Shown here: positions 13,461-23,584 of the stretch, in pieces | Layout of the letters: every line of letters starts with the position of its first letter | Numbering within the stretch: position 1 is the first letter of the stretch | From: Gymnothorax reevesii | Lineage: Eukaryota > Chordata > Actinopteri > Anguilliformes > Muraenidae | Direction: 5' to 3' | Assembly (NCBI GenBank): GCA_029721435.1 | Contig: CM056574.1 | Location: 72,149,501 to 72,213,500, forward strand | Length of the DNA stretch: 64,000 nucleotides | Made by a program: the position numbers and the translations under genes | The notes under the pieces: model-generated | Told to the model about the DNA's origin: nothing | The model's input: the letters and a program-made list of their open reading frames with translations, nothing else | Databases searched by the model: none

Positions 13461-14509
13461 GAAAACATAGCACTTTTACCAAAATGTTGGAATTTTTTGC
13501 ACAAATGGAACTCAAAAACAGGTTAAACTCAGGCGACTCAAAAGAGCCACAACTTCCCAAGTAGAAGTGGGAGGACTAGTTTATTCTTTAATACTTGGCA
13601 AAAGGAATAATGGGAAACACTATGTTACATGAATTCAAATACAATGTGAGAAATTAAATGTTCAGCCTCCTGTTCTTTTGGGCCGCCCACTTGTCTGCCG
13701 CAGCCTCCAACCACATTTCCCGGACAGGTGGGCCCTCAACGGTCACTTGTACTACCGGTACTTGTACTAGGACGACTGCATTTTGCTGTGATTGCGCCAG
13801 AGGGTATTAACTCAGCATCCAGGGTCCGCTTTTTCCGTTTTTTTTTTAAAAGGCTGTTATTTTTCTCGCTGACCTTATAATTAGTACACGTGCAGTGTCG
13901 TGCCTGTTTGTTATTGTCGTCATGCTTCGATGACGATGCCAATCACTGACCGCGATACAGACAGTTCATGGAACTAAGTAAACACGTGTCTGCTGCATGC
14001 GCGCACTGTCGCAAAAGGCGGGATCACAGATGCCGCACTAACGTGTAGCGTCACAGGACGTCCACATACACTACTAGTACTATTACCAGACTAGTATCAT
14101 GTACACATCATATTAATTAATACACAATATGTATCATGTACACTTACCATCCATACATGTATACATTACACATGCGGATCCCTCAGACACAGAAAAACCA
14201 CAACCAGCTTTGTTCTTTTATTGTTATCGTACCGATACCTGTGTAAACACTGCGGGTGTGATAGATAAACAAACACCCGTGGGCCGCGGCTGCCGTGATG
14301 AGTGATGGTCCACGAGACACGAAACAGCACGCAACTGACTCACGGCACCACATGGGACTTGTATCGGGGGAAAATCCTGGGGGAAATCGTTTTCGTGCAT
14401 AACTTTTTTCAAGCGTCTCGGCATTCATAAAAGCGTCTCGGCAAAACTTGATGTGTATCGGCGATAAAAGAAACGTATACGCTTCCGATACGCTTCAACG
14501 CTTTGGGGA
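13461..14509. other. Unassigned intergenic DNA
   Basis: I see no recognisable gene or repeat here. A minus-strand frame at 13,736-13,942 has a Lys-rich patch and Ser/Thr-rich tail, but no domain or splice context to support it. There are several short ACGTG/CATGTA motifs near 14,090-14,170. Confidence 0.4.
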
Positions 14510-14515
14510 AAACAC

Positions 14516-14616
14516 TGCATTGCAGGAAACCCACCTTGCGGAGACAGGCTCCCTCCGAGAAAAGGACTACACCTTCATCTGGCATGGCAAGGCAGCCGGC
14601 GAAGTCAGAGAGCACC
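14516..14616 (+). pseudogene. Remnant of LINE endonuclease (EEP) domain
   Basis: The frame reads ALQETHLAETGSLREKDYTF; LQET is the catalytic-glutamate region of exonuclease-endonuclease-phosphatase domains in LINEs. Only about 34 residues remain. The segment lies in a different frame from the downstream reverse transcriptase, so the junction near 14,610-14,620 looks like an internal deletion rather than an intact link. In the intact protein this domain nicks target DNA to prime reverse transcription. Confidence 0.75.
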
Positions 14617-15513
14617 CTCTACAAAAACAAAGGCGATCGCGGTGATTGCAACAACTACAGGGGGATCTCACTGTTGAGCATTGTTGGGAAGCTGTTTGCC
14701 TATGTGGTCCTGAACCGACTCCAGAAGCTTGCGGATCGGGTGTATCCAGAGTCGCAGTGCGGTTTCAGGGCCGGACGTTCAACGGTCGACATGATCTTCT
14801 CCCTCCGACAGCTCCAGGAGAAGTGTAGAGAGCAAAAGCAGCCCCTACAAGTTGCATTCATTGACCTCAACAAGGCCTTCGACCTTGTGAGTAGAGACGG
14901 CCTGTTCAAGGTTCTGGACAGGATCGGGTGCCCAGGGAAGCTCCTGAGCGTCATCAAGTCTTTCCACGTCGGCATGAAAGGCGTCGTCCAGTTTGACGGA
15001 GAAACATCATCGCCTTTTGATGTGAAGAGCGGCGTGAAGCAGGGCTGTGTGCTTGCCCCGACCCTGTTTGGCATCTACTTCGACGTCATGCTCAACCAGG
15101 CCTTTGGTGACTCCACGGAAGGGATCTACCAGCACACGCGCTCAGACGGCAAACTCTACAACACCGCCAGACTGAGGTCTAAGACAAAGATCCGTGAAGT
15201 CCTCATTCGCGACATGCTGTATGCGGACAACGCTGCACTGGCTGCCAACAAAAACGAAGACCGCCAGCGCCTCATGAATCATTTCTCCAAGGCCTGTGAG
15301 GACTTCCAGCTTACCATCAGTCTGAAGAAGAAAAATATCATGAGCCAGGATACTGAGGTCCCTTCTATCATCACTATCAACAACTACCAGCTTGAAGTTG
15401 TGAAAGAGTTCACGTACCTGGGGTCAACTGTGACAGACATCCTTGACATGGGACCGGAGTTCGACCGTCGCATTGGCCGTGCAACCTCCACTCTCGCCAG
15501 AACAAAAAGCTGA
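14617..15513 (+). pseudogene. LINE reverse transcriptase, broken
   Basis: This is the RNA-dependent DNA polymerase core that copies element RNA at the target site. Visible motifs in order are NYRGISLLSIVGK (RT motif 1 region), QCGFRAGRST, FIDLNKAFDLVSRDGL (first catalytic Asp region), GVKQGCVLAPTLF, and MLYADNAALAA, where the usual YADD box has become YADN, losing one catalytic aspartate. EFTYLGSTV follows. The frame stops at 15,511 in front of a continuation in another frame, consistent with a small deletion around 15,497-15,510. Codons upstream of 14,617 in the same frame come from the deletion junction and are not part of the RT. Confidence 0.9.
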
Positions 15514-15527
15514 CCACTAAGACCAAG

Positions 15528-16163
15528 ATGGCAGTATACAGGGCTAGCGTCCTCAGCGCGCTGTTGTACGGCAGCGAGTCCTGGACACTGTATGCACGTC
15601 AGGAGAAGCGCCTCCACACCTTCCACATGCGCAACCTGAGGAGGGTCCTGGACATCAAGTGGTCTGACCACATCACCAACACTGTGGTCCTAGAGCATGC
15701 AGACATGCCTATCATGTACAACCTCCTGCGTCAGAGTCGACGCCGTCGGCTCGGACACGCCCGCCGGATGCAAGACGGCAGGATCCCAAAGGACCTCCTC
15801 TACGGGGAACTGAAAACTGGAAAAAGAGAAAAGGGTCGTCCCCAGCTCCGGTACAAAGACACTTGCAAAAAAGACATAAAAGAGGCCGGCATAGACCTCG
15901 GAAGCTGGGAGGCCCTTGCTGACCAGCGATACCTGTGGAGGCATCAAGTCCCCAGCAGCCTCAGAAGAGGCGAGGACAAGCTCCGCCAGTCTTGGGAGGA
16001 GAAGAGATCCAGGCGGAAAGACAGGCCCCAAGAACCCCCATCCGCCTCCTCCTTCAAATGCAACCTGTGCGGGAAGGACTGCTACTCCAGGATCAGGCTG
16101 TTCTCCCATGGCAGGCGATGCTCCAGAACTACAAACCAGGCACAGAGCCATGATCAGCATTGA
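15528..16163 (+). pseudogene. LINE C-terminal region with zinc-finger-like motif
   Basis: This continues the preceding RT after a frame change: LTTKTKMAVYRASVLSALLYGSES is the typical post-RT segment. It is followed by RRRRLGHARRM, KDLLYGELKTGKR and GRPQLRYKDTCKKD. The C-terminus has CNLCGKDCYSR followed by HGRRC, a C2HC-like finger often seen at LINE C-termini, where it may contact nucleic acid. The segment has no stop for 211 codons. It begins at an internal Met, not a natural start. Confidence 0.85.
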
Positions 16164-16209
16164 TCGACGGATGCCAGTGAGCCCCATAAGGAGCAGGCAA
16201 TTTAGCAGA

Positions 16210-16851
16210 TCAGTCATCTACTACAGGGGTTTCTAACCTTGTCTTCACAAAAGCATTTGGTTTGGTATCCTCTTCTTTCTTAGCTTTAAGGAACCAACAG
16301 TTAGTTGGAACATGACCAGATTTCTTGCAATAATTGCAAACTAGACCACTTTTGTCACAGTCACCTTTCACACTTTGATAAGACCTGTGACTGGATTTCT
16401 GAGCACCATCACCAGATTTGTCTTTGTCTTTGGGTGAGGAATCTTGGGTATCACCATTACCTTTCTTCTGAAATTGGAACCATTTACCGTTACTGCAAGA
16501 CTGAAATTTGGACTTATGTGTGAGAACATATTCATCTGCAAATTTGGCAGCTAATTGCAAATTCAGTGCTTGCTTCTCATTAAGGCAGGTCTTAATATCA
16601 TCCTTAACACAGTTCTTGAATTCTTCAACTAACACCATCTCTTTTAGTGAGTTGAAATCATCCTTGACCTCCATAGAAGTACACCAGAGCTCAAAGCAAA
16701 CCTTCTTCTCATTAGCAAATTCCATATAAGTCTGATTGTCAGATTTCTTCAGACCTCTGAATTTCTGTCGGTAAGCCTCTGGAACCACCTCATAAGCTCT
16801 CAAAATAACCTTTTTGACAACCTCATAATCAGAGGAATCGTCTGCAGACAA
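16210..16851 (-). pseudogene. Gypsy gag, C-terminal part: SCAN-like domain and CCHC knuckle
   Basis: Gag is the structural protein that packages element RNA. Residues about 8-110 form a helical SCAN-like capsid segment (ILRAYEVVPEAYRQKFRGLK, then FELWCTSMEV, then VLVEEFKNCVKDD). It is followed by a Lys/Ser-rich linker and CNYCKKSGHVPTNCW, a CX2CX4HX4C zinc knuckle near residue 172 that binds nucleic acid. The frame is open for 213 codons. The upstream half of gag lies in other frames, so the gene is disrupted near 16,855-16,900. The Met at the start is internal. Its end meets the LINE boundary, so pol is absent. Confidence 0.85.
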
Positions 16852-16898
16852 AGCCGAATATGCTTGTTGGGCTTCACCCTTGAGGACAGTTTACAACA

Positions 16899-17153
16899 TC
16901 AGAGGCCAGTGTTCCTTTGGCCACTGGCAACTCTTACTACATTCTCAAAACACTGGAAATACTTATCTACCTCCTTCTCCAAAAATGGAGGCACCAGCTT
17001 TACCTCCTGGCTAGCACAAAATTTATTTTCAGCCTCTATTTTTATTTTTCGTAGCTCCATTTGGAGCCTTTCTTCTCCTTTGAATTTCTGTAACTCAAAA
17101 TCTCTCTGTCTCTGTCTCTCTCTTTCTGCCCTTTCCTCTTTCACTCTCTCCAA
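16899..17153 (-). pseudogene. Gypsy gag, middle coiled-coil segment
   Basis: The sequence is rich in Glu/Arg/Gln with a probable coiled coil (ERERQRQRDFELQKFKGEER), then LVPPFLEKEVDKYFQCFENV, which leads into the SCAN-like region after a frame change. It links the N-terminal MNDFLAS segment to the capsid segment. Stops separate it on both sides, so the gag frame is not continuous. Confidence 0.75.
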
Positions 17154-17204
17154 TTCTCATTGTTTTTCTTCTCTTGCTAATTTTTCAAACTCAAACATTT
17201 TAAA

Positions 17205-17432
17205 TTAAAGTTCCATTTCTACATTTGGATTTTCCACTGGAAACCGTTCCAGATCGCCTGGTGCAAACACATTTTCATCAATGTAATATTCAACAATCTC
17301 TCTAGATAGTTTTGCTTTTCGTATGGCTGGTTTTACCTCTGTCAGCTCTAACTGTCTGCATATTTCTAGCAGTTCTGTCTTTTTAAAAGACTTCAAAACC
17401 GCTACGGTTGGTGATGCCAAGAAATCATTCAT
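17205..17432 (-). pseudogene. Gypsy gag, N-terminal segment
   Basis: It begins MNDFLASPTVAVLKSFKKTE and reads on through LLEICRQLEL. The start codon at 17,430-17,432 is the first ATG downstream of the LTR and primer-binding-like site, which supports this start. A homologous segment on the plus strand starts at 45,335 (MDDFLASPTVEVLKSFKKTE). The frame stops after PNVEMEL, before the coiled coil. It is known in the family as the start of gag, with no enzymatic role. Confidence 0.8.
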
Positions 17433-17517
17433 TGCTGTTGATCTGTCAATATATATGAAAATAAAAAAAAAATTTTAAATGTTAGATTTTCAATAAATGA
17501 CTCACACAATGGTCTGT

Positions 17518-17538
17518 CCCGGACTTGAGCCCCCAATT
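17518..17538 (-). promoter_or_regulatory. Primer-binding-like site after gypsy LTR
   Basis: On the minus strand the sequence just after the LTR end reads AATTGGGGGCTCAAGTCCGG. Retroelement primer sites resemble the 3' end complement of a tRNA; this is close to the proline-tRNA type (TGGGGGCTC...GTCCGGGA) with two extra bases. The corresponding site near 45,219-45,240 is similar. The primer tRNA assignment is an inference. Confidence 0.5.
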
Positions 17539-18609
17539 TGTCATGGCCCCAATTTGTTACGACATTTACGACAGCAAGGGATGACAGACAAAATTTTAAA
17601 ACTCAAACAGATTTAATTAAACAAAAACCAACACTGACCTACAATTTATACTACTGACCAAGATTGATAATATACAAGAAAAAAAAAATATTTACAGTCC
17701 CTTGAGATGGGGTTAACATAACATAACATGAATTGCAAGAACAGGCCTTTCAGCCCAACAAAGCTCTCCAGTTTCTTTATACTAATGTGAATATATCCCT
17801 TCAGATACTAAATGTATCTAATGATACTCAATGGTATCTAGCTTTATGTCAAGCCTGCTCTTGAAAACCCCCAAGGTCTCTGCCTCAGCAATATGGTCAG
17901 GTTAGCTATTCCACATTGAAATTACTCTTTGGGTGAAGAAATATTTCCGAATATCAGTGCTAAATTTACCTTTGGTCAACCTCCATTTGTGACCCCGAGT
18001 TCTACTCACAACACTTGGTCGAAGGAATCCTACATGATTCACTTTGTTAATCCCTTTAACATATTTTAAGACCTCAATCAAATCACCCCTGAGTCTCCTT
18101 TTCCTAAGACTAAAGAGATTAAGGATCTTCAGCCTCTTCTCATAGCTTTCATCTTTTATACCTGGAATAAGCTTGGTGGCTCTTCTCTGAACTTTCTCTA
18201 GAGCCTCTATATCTCTCTTAAAGTAAAGTATGATCCCCAGAACTGTACACAATACTTCAGGTGTGGTCAAACAAACGTGTTGTACAAAAGAAGGTTGCTT
18301 GGTGATGTTCCGGGTGAGAAAAATACTCCAACACATGCAAAAATCCACAAAAAGCTTCACAGGTCATGAAAAGTGACAGGTCTGGTCAAATGTATCCTTC
18401 TCTTTGCAATTTCTCCTACTACTACTCTCAATTTCTCTCCTTATATACTCTTTTGCAGCCCCCTCCCACCTTTAAGACTTTTTTTTTTATTCTCTGGGAC
18501 TTTCCCTTCTCAGACATGCCCAGGACATGCCCAAACCTAGCTCCAGACTGGGCTTAACAAAAAAATAAAAAGGCAATACTGCCATCTAGTGGCTTCTTTC
18601 CACATTACA
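17539..18609 (-). repeat. Gypsy 5' LTR interrupted by a LINE
   Basis: The ends are TGTAATGTGG (minus strand, at 18,609) and CCATGACA (at 17,539), giving TG/CA termini. A TATA-like GAGTATATAAGGAG lies at about 18,435-18,447 on the minus strand, a plausible LTR promoter. Removing the inserted LINE (about 17,715-18,295) leaves roughly 490 bp. Boundaries are inferred because the other LTR is absent. Confidence 0.55.
17715..18295 (-). pseudogene. CR1/L2-like LINE 3' end inserted in the gypsy LTR
   Basis: The coding remnant reads RDIEALEKVQRRATKLIPGI, then SYEKRLKILNLFSLRKRRLR and GDLIEVLKYVKG, ending VISMWNS. This is the conserved C-terminal tail after the reverse transcriptase in CR1/L2-type LINEs. 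The 3' UTR follows and ends in (ATGTT)n, seen on the plus strand as AACATAACATAACATG near 17,714. The LINE is severely 5'-truncated, which is typical of LINE insertion. A related copy is at 39,414-40,620. Confidence 0.8.
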
Positions 18610-18837
18610 GTTAGAAGTGCTGATGCCCTTTTTGGCGACCATTTTGAATTTAGGCCTGTGGAAAAGTTAGCCGTCATTTTTGAGAGGTACATAGGAGCTA
18701 ATTTTTCTTCTAAATGGTTCAGAATGTCAAATCAATCAAGAAAAAAAAAGGTGGGGAAAGAATGGTCGCAGGACCCCCAAAAATGACTACTAATTGCAAA
18801 AAAATTAAACCGGGAAGGGGGCAAATCATTGTTCAGG

Positions 18838-19293
18838 GCACTGTTTGGTCATGTGTTTCGGGTGGTGACCGAAAGAATAAGATTGTGAATACAAGCAGCT
18901 GAAATAAGCTTTCTCCACAGGGTAACCCCTGGGGATAGAGTGAGGAGCTTGGACGTCCAGGAACGATTCAGAGTAAAACTGCTGCTCCTCCGCGTCAAGA
19001 GGAGTCAGATCAGGTGGTTTAGGCATCTAGTCCAGACGCCTCCTGAGTGCCTCTTTTTAGAGGTTTTCTAGGCATGTCTAACAGGGAGGAGGGCCCGAGG
19101 GACGCCCAGGACAAGCTGGAGGAACTATATCTCACACCTGGCCAGGAAACGGCCTGAGGTTCCTGGGGTAGAGTTGGTGGAATTAGCTGGGGAGGAGGGG
19201 TGCCTCAGCCTCTCTGCTTAGTCTGTTAGCCCCGAGACTCGGCTCCAGATTTGCCGCAGGAAATGGATGGATGGATGGATGGATGGATGGATG
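18838..19293 (+). mobile_element. Rex3-type (RTE) LINE 3' end
   Basis: The segment runs from GTGACCGAAAGAATAAGA through GATAGAGTGAGGAGCTTGG and CTGCTCCTCCGCGTCAAGAG to a (GATG)n tail at 19,264-19,292. These are the hallmark C-terminal coding and tail sequences of the fish Rex3 retroposon, as I recall them. It is 5'-truncated and carries stops, so it is inactive. In the intact element the region is the end of the endonuclease/reverse transcriptase protein. Confidence 0.85.
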
Positions 19294-19430
19294 AACACAG
19301 ACACAAGAAAACACAAAGCTGCTGCCATATTGGTTCATTGTCATCTGAATGTCAATCATGATTCTACTCACCTGCAGAGATCAGCTGTATCAAATACTTT
19401 TGTAATTATTGAAATTTTTTTCACTCATTA

Positions 19431-20601
19431 GTGGGCCTGAGCTGAGTGCAGGCCCACTACTCTCCCCCTTATATTATTCTATATTATTCTGTGCCTATAT
19501 TTTAATTGGGTGTGAATGCTGAAAGTATTCAAACCCTATGTTTTTCTGTTTTTATTTTTCTTATTATTATTCTTCCGCCACGTTTTTCTCATCACCGTAA
19601 CTTCAACATACTACCGATTCAAACCATTCAAATTTCAACTTCAACTTCAGATTCATGAGGACATTGTTGAAAACCTTTCTGATTTTCCCTAACATTAATA
19701 CTTTCCGAAAAATTCCACGTCCAAATTCAAATTCCTACAGTATTAAATCCCATTCAACAAAAACTTTCAAACCCTACTCCCACAAACTTCAACCGATTCA
19801 AACCATTCCAAGTCAAAACATTCAGCTCAATTAGTACTTGCATGGAATGTCTTTTCGAATTCCTAACATTCATATTTTCCCAGATATTCCCATTTTTTTA
19901 CAAAACCATTTTCCCATTGAAAATGAATTATGCAATCTTCAAAAATCAGAAAACTTCACCTTTTTTTCAAACGATAACTGCCAATTCATACTTTCAGCTA
20001 GAAACTCCATTCAAAGTGGAAAATATTCCACATTTTCCTGACTTTTTACATATGATTTATCATCTCATTCAAACTTTAAAAAAAATATTCACCATTTTCT
20101 GAAAATTGGTTATAATGGAAGTCAATCAGAAAATCATTCAAACTCACTCATCTTCACCCACACATCACAAATTCATACAATCATGTAGAAACTCCATTCA
20201 AACTCTGAAATGTTCACATGGCCGTCGACTTTCAGGGACTAAAATATATTTTCAATATCTCTTTTAGTTTTTCTACACCAGCGGTTTAAAAAACATTACA
20301 TTTTGAGTCCTTCTCAGACTTTATAATGGGTGTCAATGGCATGGAATCTTCGGAGCTAGAGGGCGTGATTGTATTCCTAGAGCGTGAGCAGGGAGCAGAC
20401 CATAGATATATATATTTATATACATAAATATATATATACACAGCGATACCAAAATAACACCGACTCGCCCACAAGTGTTTTTGAAAATGTCATTTTAAAG
20501 TACGCGAAATGAATTGGAGTCTATGAGCGAATTTTACTTCCGGGTGTATAGGCTAGTAGAACAGATGCTTCACTTGAGTGTACCCTTTCAGCAATCTAGT
20601 G

Positions 20602-20657
<56 letters not shown>

Positions 20658-20940
20658 ATGGAGCAGACGCGCTGAAAAAAATTTTAAATCGCTGTAACTT
20701 CCACAAATTTGAATCCCTCTTCATGAAATTTCACAAAAACGTAGGAAAATTTGTTCTTGTTCCAGCGGTATAATTTTTGTAGCAGAGAAGTACATGGTTT
20801 TGGCTCAGGGAACAGTCAAAGGACAGGAGGCAGGTAAAAATTCTCCATCTCCTCCATTCAAAATTCACCCAAAAATTTCGGGAGAACAGTAAACGGGCAG
20901 AGTTTTTAGATCACTGTAAATCCAACATTATATCGCTCAG
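19431..20940 (+). repeat. AT-rich repeat with hairpin head
   Basis: It starts with a perfect 9-bp stem: GTGGGCCTG (19,431-19,439), a 9-base loop, then CAGGCCCAC (19,449-19,457). An (ATT)n tract and TCTTCCGCCACG follow. The body has many variants of TTCAAAC and CATTC. The plan (GC hairpin head, ATT/TTC tract, AT-rich body) parallels the large modules of this window, but the sequence is different. It is interrupted by the MITE at 20,401-20,660. The right limit is approximate. Confidence 0.5.
20401..20660. mobile_element. 260-bp MITE with 8-bp target duplication
   Basis: The element begins CATAGATATATATA and ends TATATATATCTATG, giving inverted termini. It is flanked by the direct repeat GAGCAGAC at 20,393-20,400 and 20,661-20,668. 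An 8-bp duplication suggests hAT-type transposition. A long (TA)n run at 20,605-20,655 forms part of the right end. It is non-coding. Confidence 0.75.
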
Positions 20941-21754
20941 AGGAATAAAAAGCTATGGTTAAGCGGTGGGGAGTAATTGTAGGGGAGACCGGGGTTACCT
21001 CAGTCACAGGGTTAGGTTTGTCACCCCAGTTTTTTTCATTGCAAATGCACTGACAGGAAAATGAAAATGTACAAATTATGTGACATCCCAACAACATCAT
21101 CTCTTGGAAAGATGGACTTATATCGTCATGCTAGGAATTCTGGGCCCCCTGAAAGAATACCTGGGCCCCCCGACATTTCATTGCCTTTTTTTACAACAAT
21201 GGCTGTTATTCATTCTTCTGTTTCTCAGTGTTCTTGACAGTGCTAGATGCAACACACCCAATTTTTCCTTTTTTTTTTTTTTTTTACAATTAATCACTCA
21301 ACACCGAGTCAAGAGTATTATTATGCAAATTCTGAATTATAAGATTTGGCACGTATTCACAAAAGAGGCTATCTGAAACCATATTATTACACTTAGTCTG
21401 ATCAGAAATAAATGTTCAATTAACCACTCAGCAAATGGGTACTGGGTATTCCATTGTAAAACATTGAGCACTGATGTGCAACAAACAATAACTCAGAGTA
21501 TACTGGCTATTTCTTGCGAGTAGTATTGACAACACAATGAAATACTTTCTTGTAAAATAAATATCAAAAACTATAACTTTAAGTGTTCCCTAATCTCAAC
21601 TTGAGCTTAAGTTATTTTGTTTGTTCACAGCTTAAGGGCTTTGAAGTCCAACTGTCTGCTTAAATGACTTTCAATTGAAAGTCTGGCAAGGCTATTAAAC
21701 CTCTCTTGGGTTGATGTTTCTGTAGCTTACAGCCATGATCTGATTCACAATTAC

Positions 21755-21799
21755 CTTCACTATCTGAAGCAGCCTTGCTTTGGGGAGATGGACCTGGCT
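21755..21799 (-). other. Exon-like block X (45 nt, phase 1-1)
   Basis: On the minus strand the block lies between an acceptor (CTGTTGACAG) and a donor (GAAG|GTAATT). It reads PGPSPQSKAASDSE after a split codon. Joined to exon-like block Y it keeps phase and gives an acidic, Ser/Pro-rich stretch. There is no domain and no further exon, so it may be chance or a decayed gene. Confidence 0.25.
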
Positions 21800-21980
21800 C
21801 TGTCAACAGGATGGATAGGGACGTAAGTAGACATATAAATAAATCCAGCCAATTTTGCCATTTAATTATATAATTCAAATGGCTGAGAGACTGACCTATA
21901 TGTAAGTAATTGCCATTGGTACAACAGTTCACCAATAAATCTTAACAGCCAACCAGTTTCTGCCACACTCACTCATTCAC

Positions 21981-22058
21981 CATCAAAAACATCTTCAGAC
22001 TGCTGGTGGTGAGGATCTAATGCTGGGTCAGGTTCAGAAGAAGTGACCACAGCTGATT
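21981..22058 (-). other. Exon-like block Y (78 nt)
   Basis: On the minus strand it follows an acceptor-like CTTTATGTACTGCCAG and ends at GATG|GTGAAT. It reads SAVVTSSEPDPALDPHHQQS followed by EDVFD, then a split codon that block X completes as Glu. If not spliced, the frame meets TGA two codons later. No known protein was recognised; the support is splice-site and phase agreement only. Confidence 0.25.
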
Positions 22059-23584
22059 CTGGCAGTACATAAAGGTTTAATTATTCCATTTCATATTGCA
22101 TTTGTAAACATTTAAAATTATATTGTATGGACCAACTAATGAAGAACTATACCTAGTCTTGGAATAAAACAAATTTAGAGGGCTTTTCTCTCAGTACCAT
22201 AGCTCAAAGCATGCAGTTTCACTTTGATATTGCATGAGGAGGGCAAGCTCTGTAAAATTACCCCCCATGTAAACAAAACTTATGTCAACAGAATAAAATA
22301 GCACTGTCGTTTTAGTGAACACTTTTGTAAGAAAGTAAAATGTCAGCCTTGTCAAGCGATTGTTTCAATTACACCTAAGGTAACCACATAGACTGCATGT
22401 ATTTCGCTATCCAAACCTAGTCTGTACACTCACCAGAGCCAAGTATGCAGTAACCACTCATAAGGAGAATGGAGGAACGAGTCCTGCTGCGACCGGATTT
22501 TGAGGTATGCTATAATGAGTGGCGACTGATGACCATGCCGATCTTTTCTGTAGATGATACCGTTAATAACGGAGGAATGTCATTTTAGTCAGGCGATTAT
22601 TTACTCAGCTACCCGCATGTTACATTAAGGTCACGTTAGCAGCTGAACAGCTAACATAGCTAGTTTAATACTCTCACCTGTCTTTGAAAAGAATTTTGTA
22701 ATTTTCTGGGCCCCTGCTCTGTGGATATCTCTCTCTCTCTCTCCCCCCTACATTTAAAAATTCGCTAAACAAGTCGGACTTGGACAAAAAAATAAATAAA
22801 TAAATAACGCACTACATCAGTAGTCAGTAATATCATGTTTCGTGATCATAAAAAGTTTTTAAACTCCCTTGACGCTTGCACTCCACAACTGTTTCGAGTT
22901 TGGTGCGTCAAAAAGAGGACCGGGGCTTTTTTGGAAAATGAATTTGTCTTATCAGTAGGCAAATATCAACATTATTTTATCATTATTTGTTTTTGTTTTT
23001 TCTTTACATGATGACAGGTGAGGCTCTGCCTCCCCTGTCACAGGAAAAATGCAATACGTAACAGAAATACACAGTGTCATGTTTCATTTTTTTTTCTTCG
23101 TATTTAACACTGTAATTTCTGAGTTTCCTTGAAGGGCTCAGCTGTGTGACATCTTGGACCGGGAGATGCATTTCTGAAATTGTCTGAGTCTGTCTTTCTG
23201 TGTGCAGCTTGGACATTTTAGACTGCAGTCTTTTTTTTTTAACTGTAAATACATTCCAACTTTGAGCCGGTTCATGTTTAACTCATTCTTTCAATCATTC
23301 TTTCATTCTTTCTTTGTTCAGCTTTCTTTCAGTTTTTTAATAAACATTCAAGTATTCTACATAATTCAAATATTATATTATTTTCATGGCAGCTATTCAG
23401 TGCGGCGTCAGCAAACATTCAAATCTTTAAGGCTTTACTGCATTCAAGACAGCATTGCTGTGTGGCTTCAGCTTTCAGCATTCACACCCGCAATTTCTTC
23501 AGAAATCACTTTTCTAGTTATTATTTATTCTTCCGTAAAAATTTTGGTTCGCAACTAGTCTTACAGCTTTGAAAAAACAATACA

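Larger units (their letters stand above)
14510..16205 (+). mobile_element. Internally deleted non-LTR retrotransposon (LINE)
   Basis: A short apurinic-endonuclease-type segment (LQETHLAETG near 14,521) is followed within 100 bases by a reverse transcriptase, then a C-terminal segment with a cysteine/histidine motif. Most of the endonuclease is missing, so the element has a large internal deletion. Downstream, a minus-strand gypsy gag begins almost at once (about 16,210). The clade is not certain: an RTE-like or related LINE is possible from the RT and the RRLGHARRM...GRPQLRYKD tail. The element cannot transpose. Confidence 0.85.
16206..18609 (-). mobile_element. Ty3/gypsy-type LTR element, 5' LTR plus gag only
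   Basis: Read on the minus strand there is a 5' LTR (about 18,609-17,539, beginning TGTAATG and ending ATGACA, interrupted by a LINE). A primer-binding-like site and a gag region with SCAN-like and zinc-knuckle segments follow. No pol, envelope or 3' LTR is present; the element stops at about 16,206 against the LINE. A second, shorter fragment of the same family lies at 45,113-45,780. The gag type recalls Gmr1-like gypsy elements, known as the source of the tetrapod SCAN domain. Confidence 0.8.
20941..23584. other. Mostly unassigned DNA, two exon-like blocks
   Basis: There are simple repeats: poly-T at about 21,268-21,286, (CT)n at 22,730-22,743 and (AAAT)n near 22,790-22,805. A GC-palindromic GTGAGGCTCTGCCTCCC lies near 23,018. 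Apart from the two exon-like blocks listed separately, no gene or known repeat was recognised. Confidence 0.4.

Noticed and set aside
12955..13560. Overlapping 134- and 128-codon frames on opposite strands
   Set aside because: They are GC-rich shadow frames over a LINE-leader-like block.
13736..13942. Minus-strand MASSSKHDD frame as a first exon
   Set aside because: No splice partner, domain or conservation evidence.
14503..14616. Natural N-terminus of the 336-codon LINE frame
   Set aside because: The first about 38 codons are out-of-frame endonuclease sequence read across a deletion junction.
22474..22515. Plus-strand MEERVLLRPDFE followed by GTATGC as a first exon
   Set aside because: Opposite strand to the other exon-like blocks and no downstream partner found.
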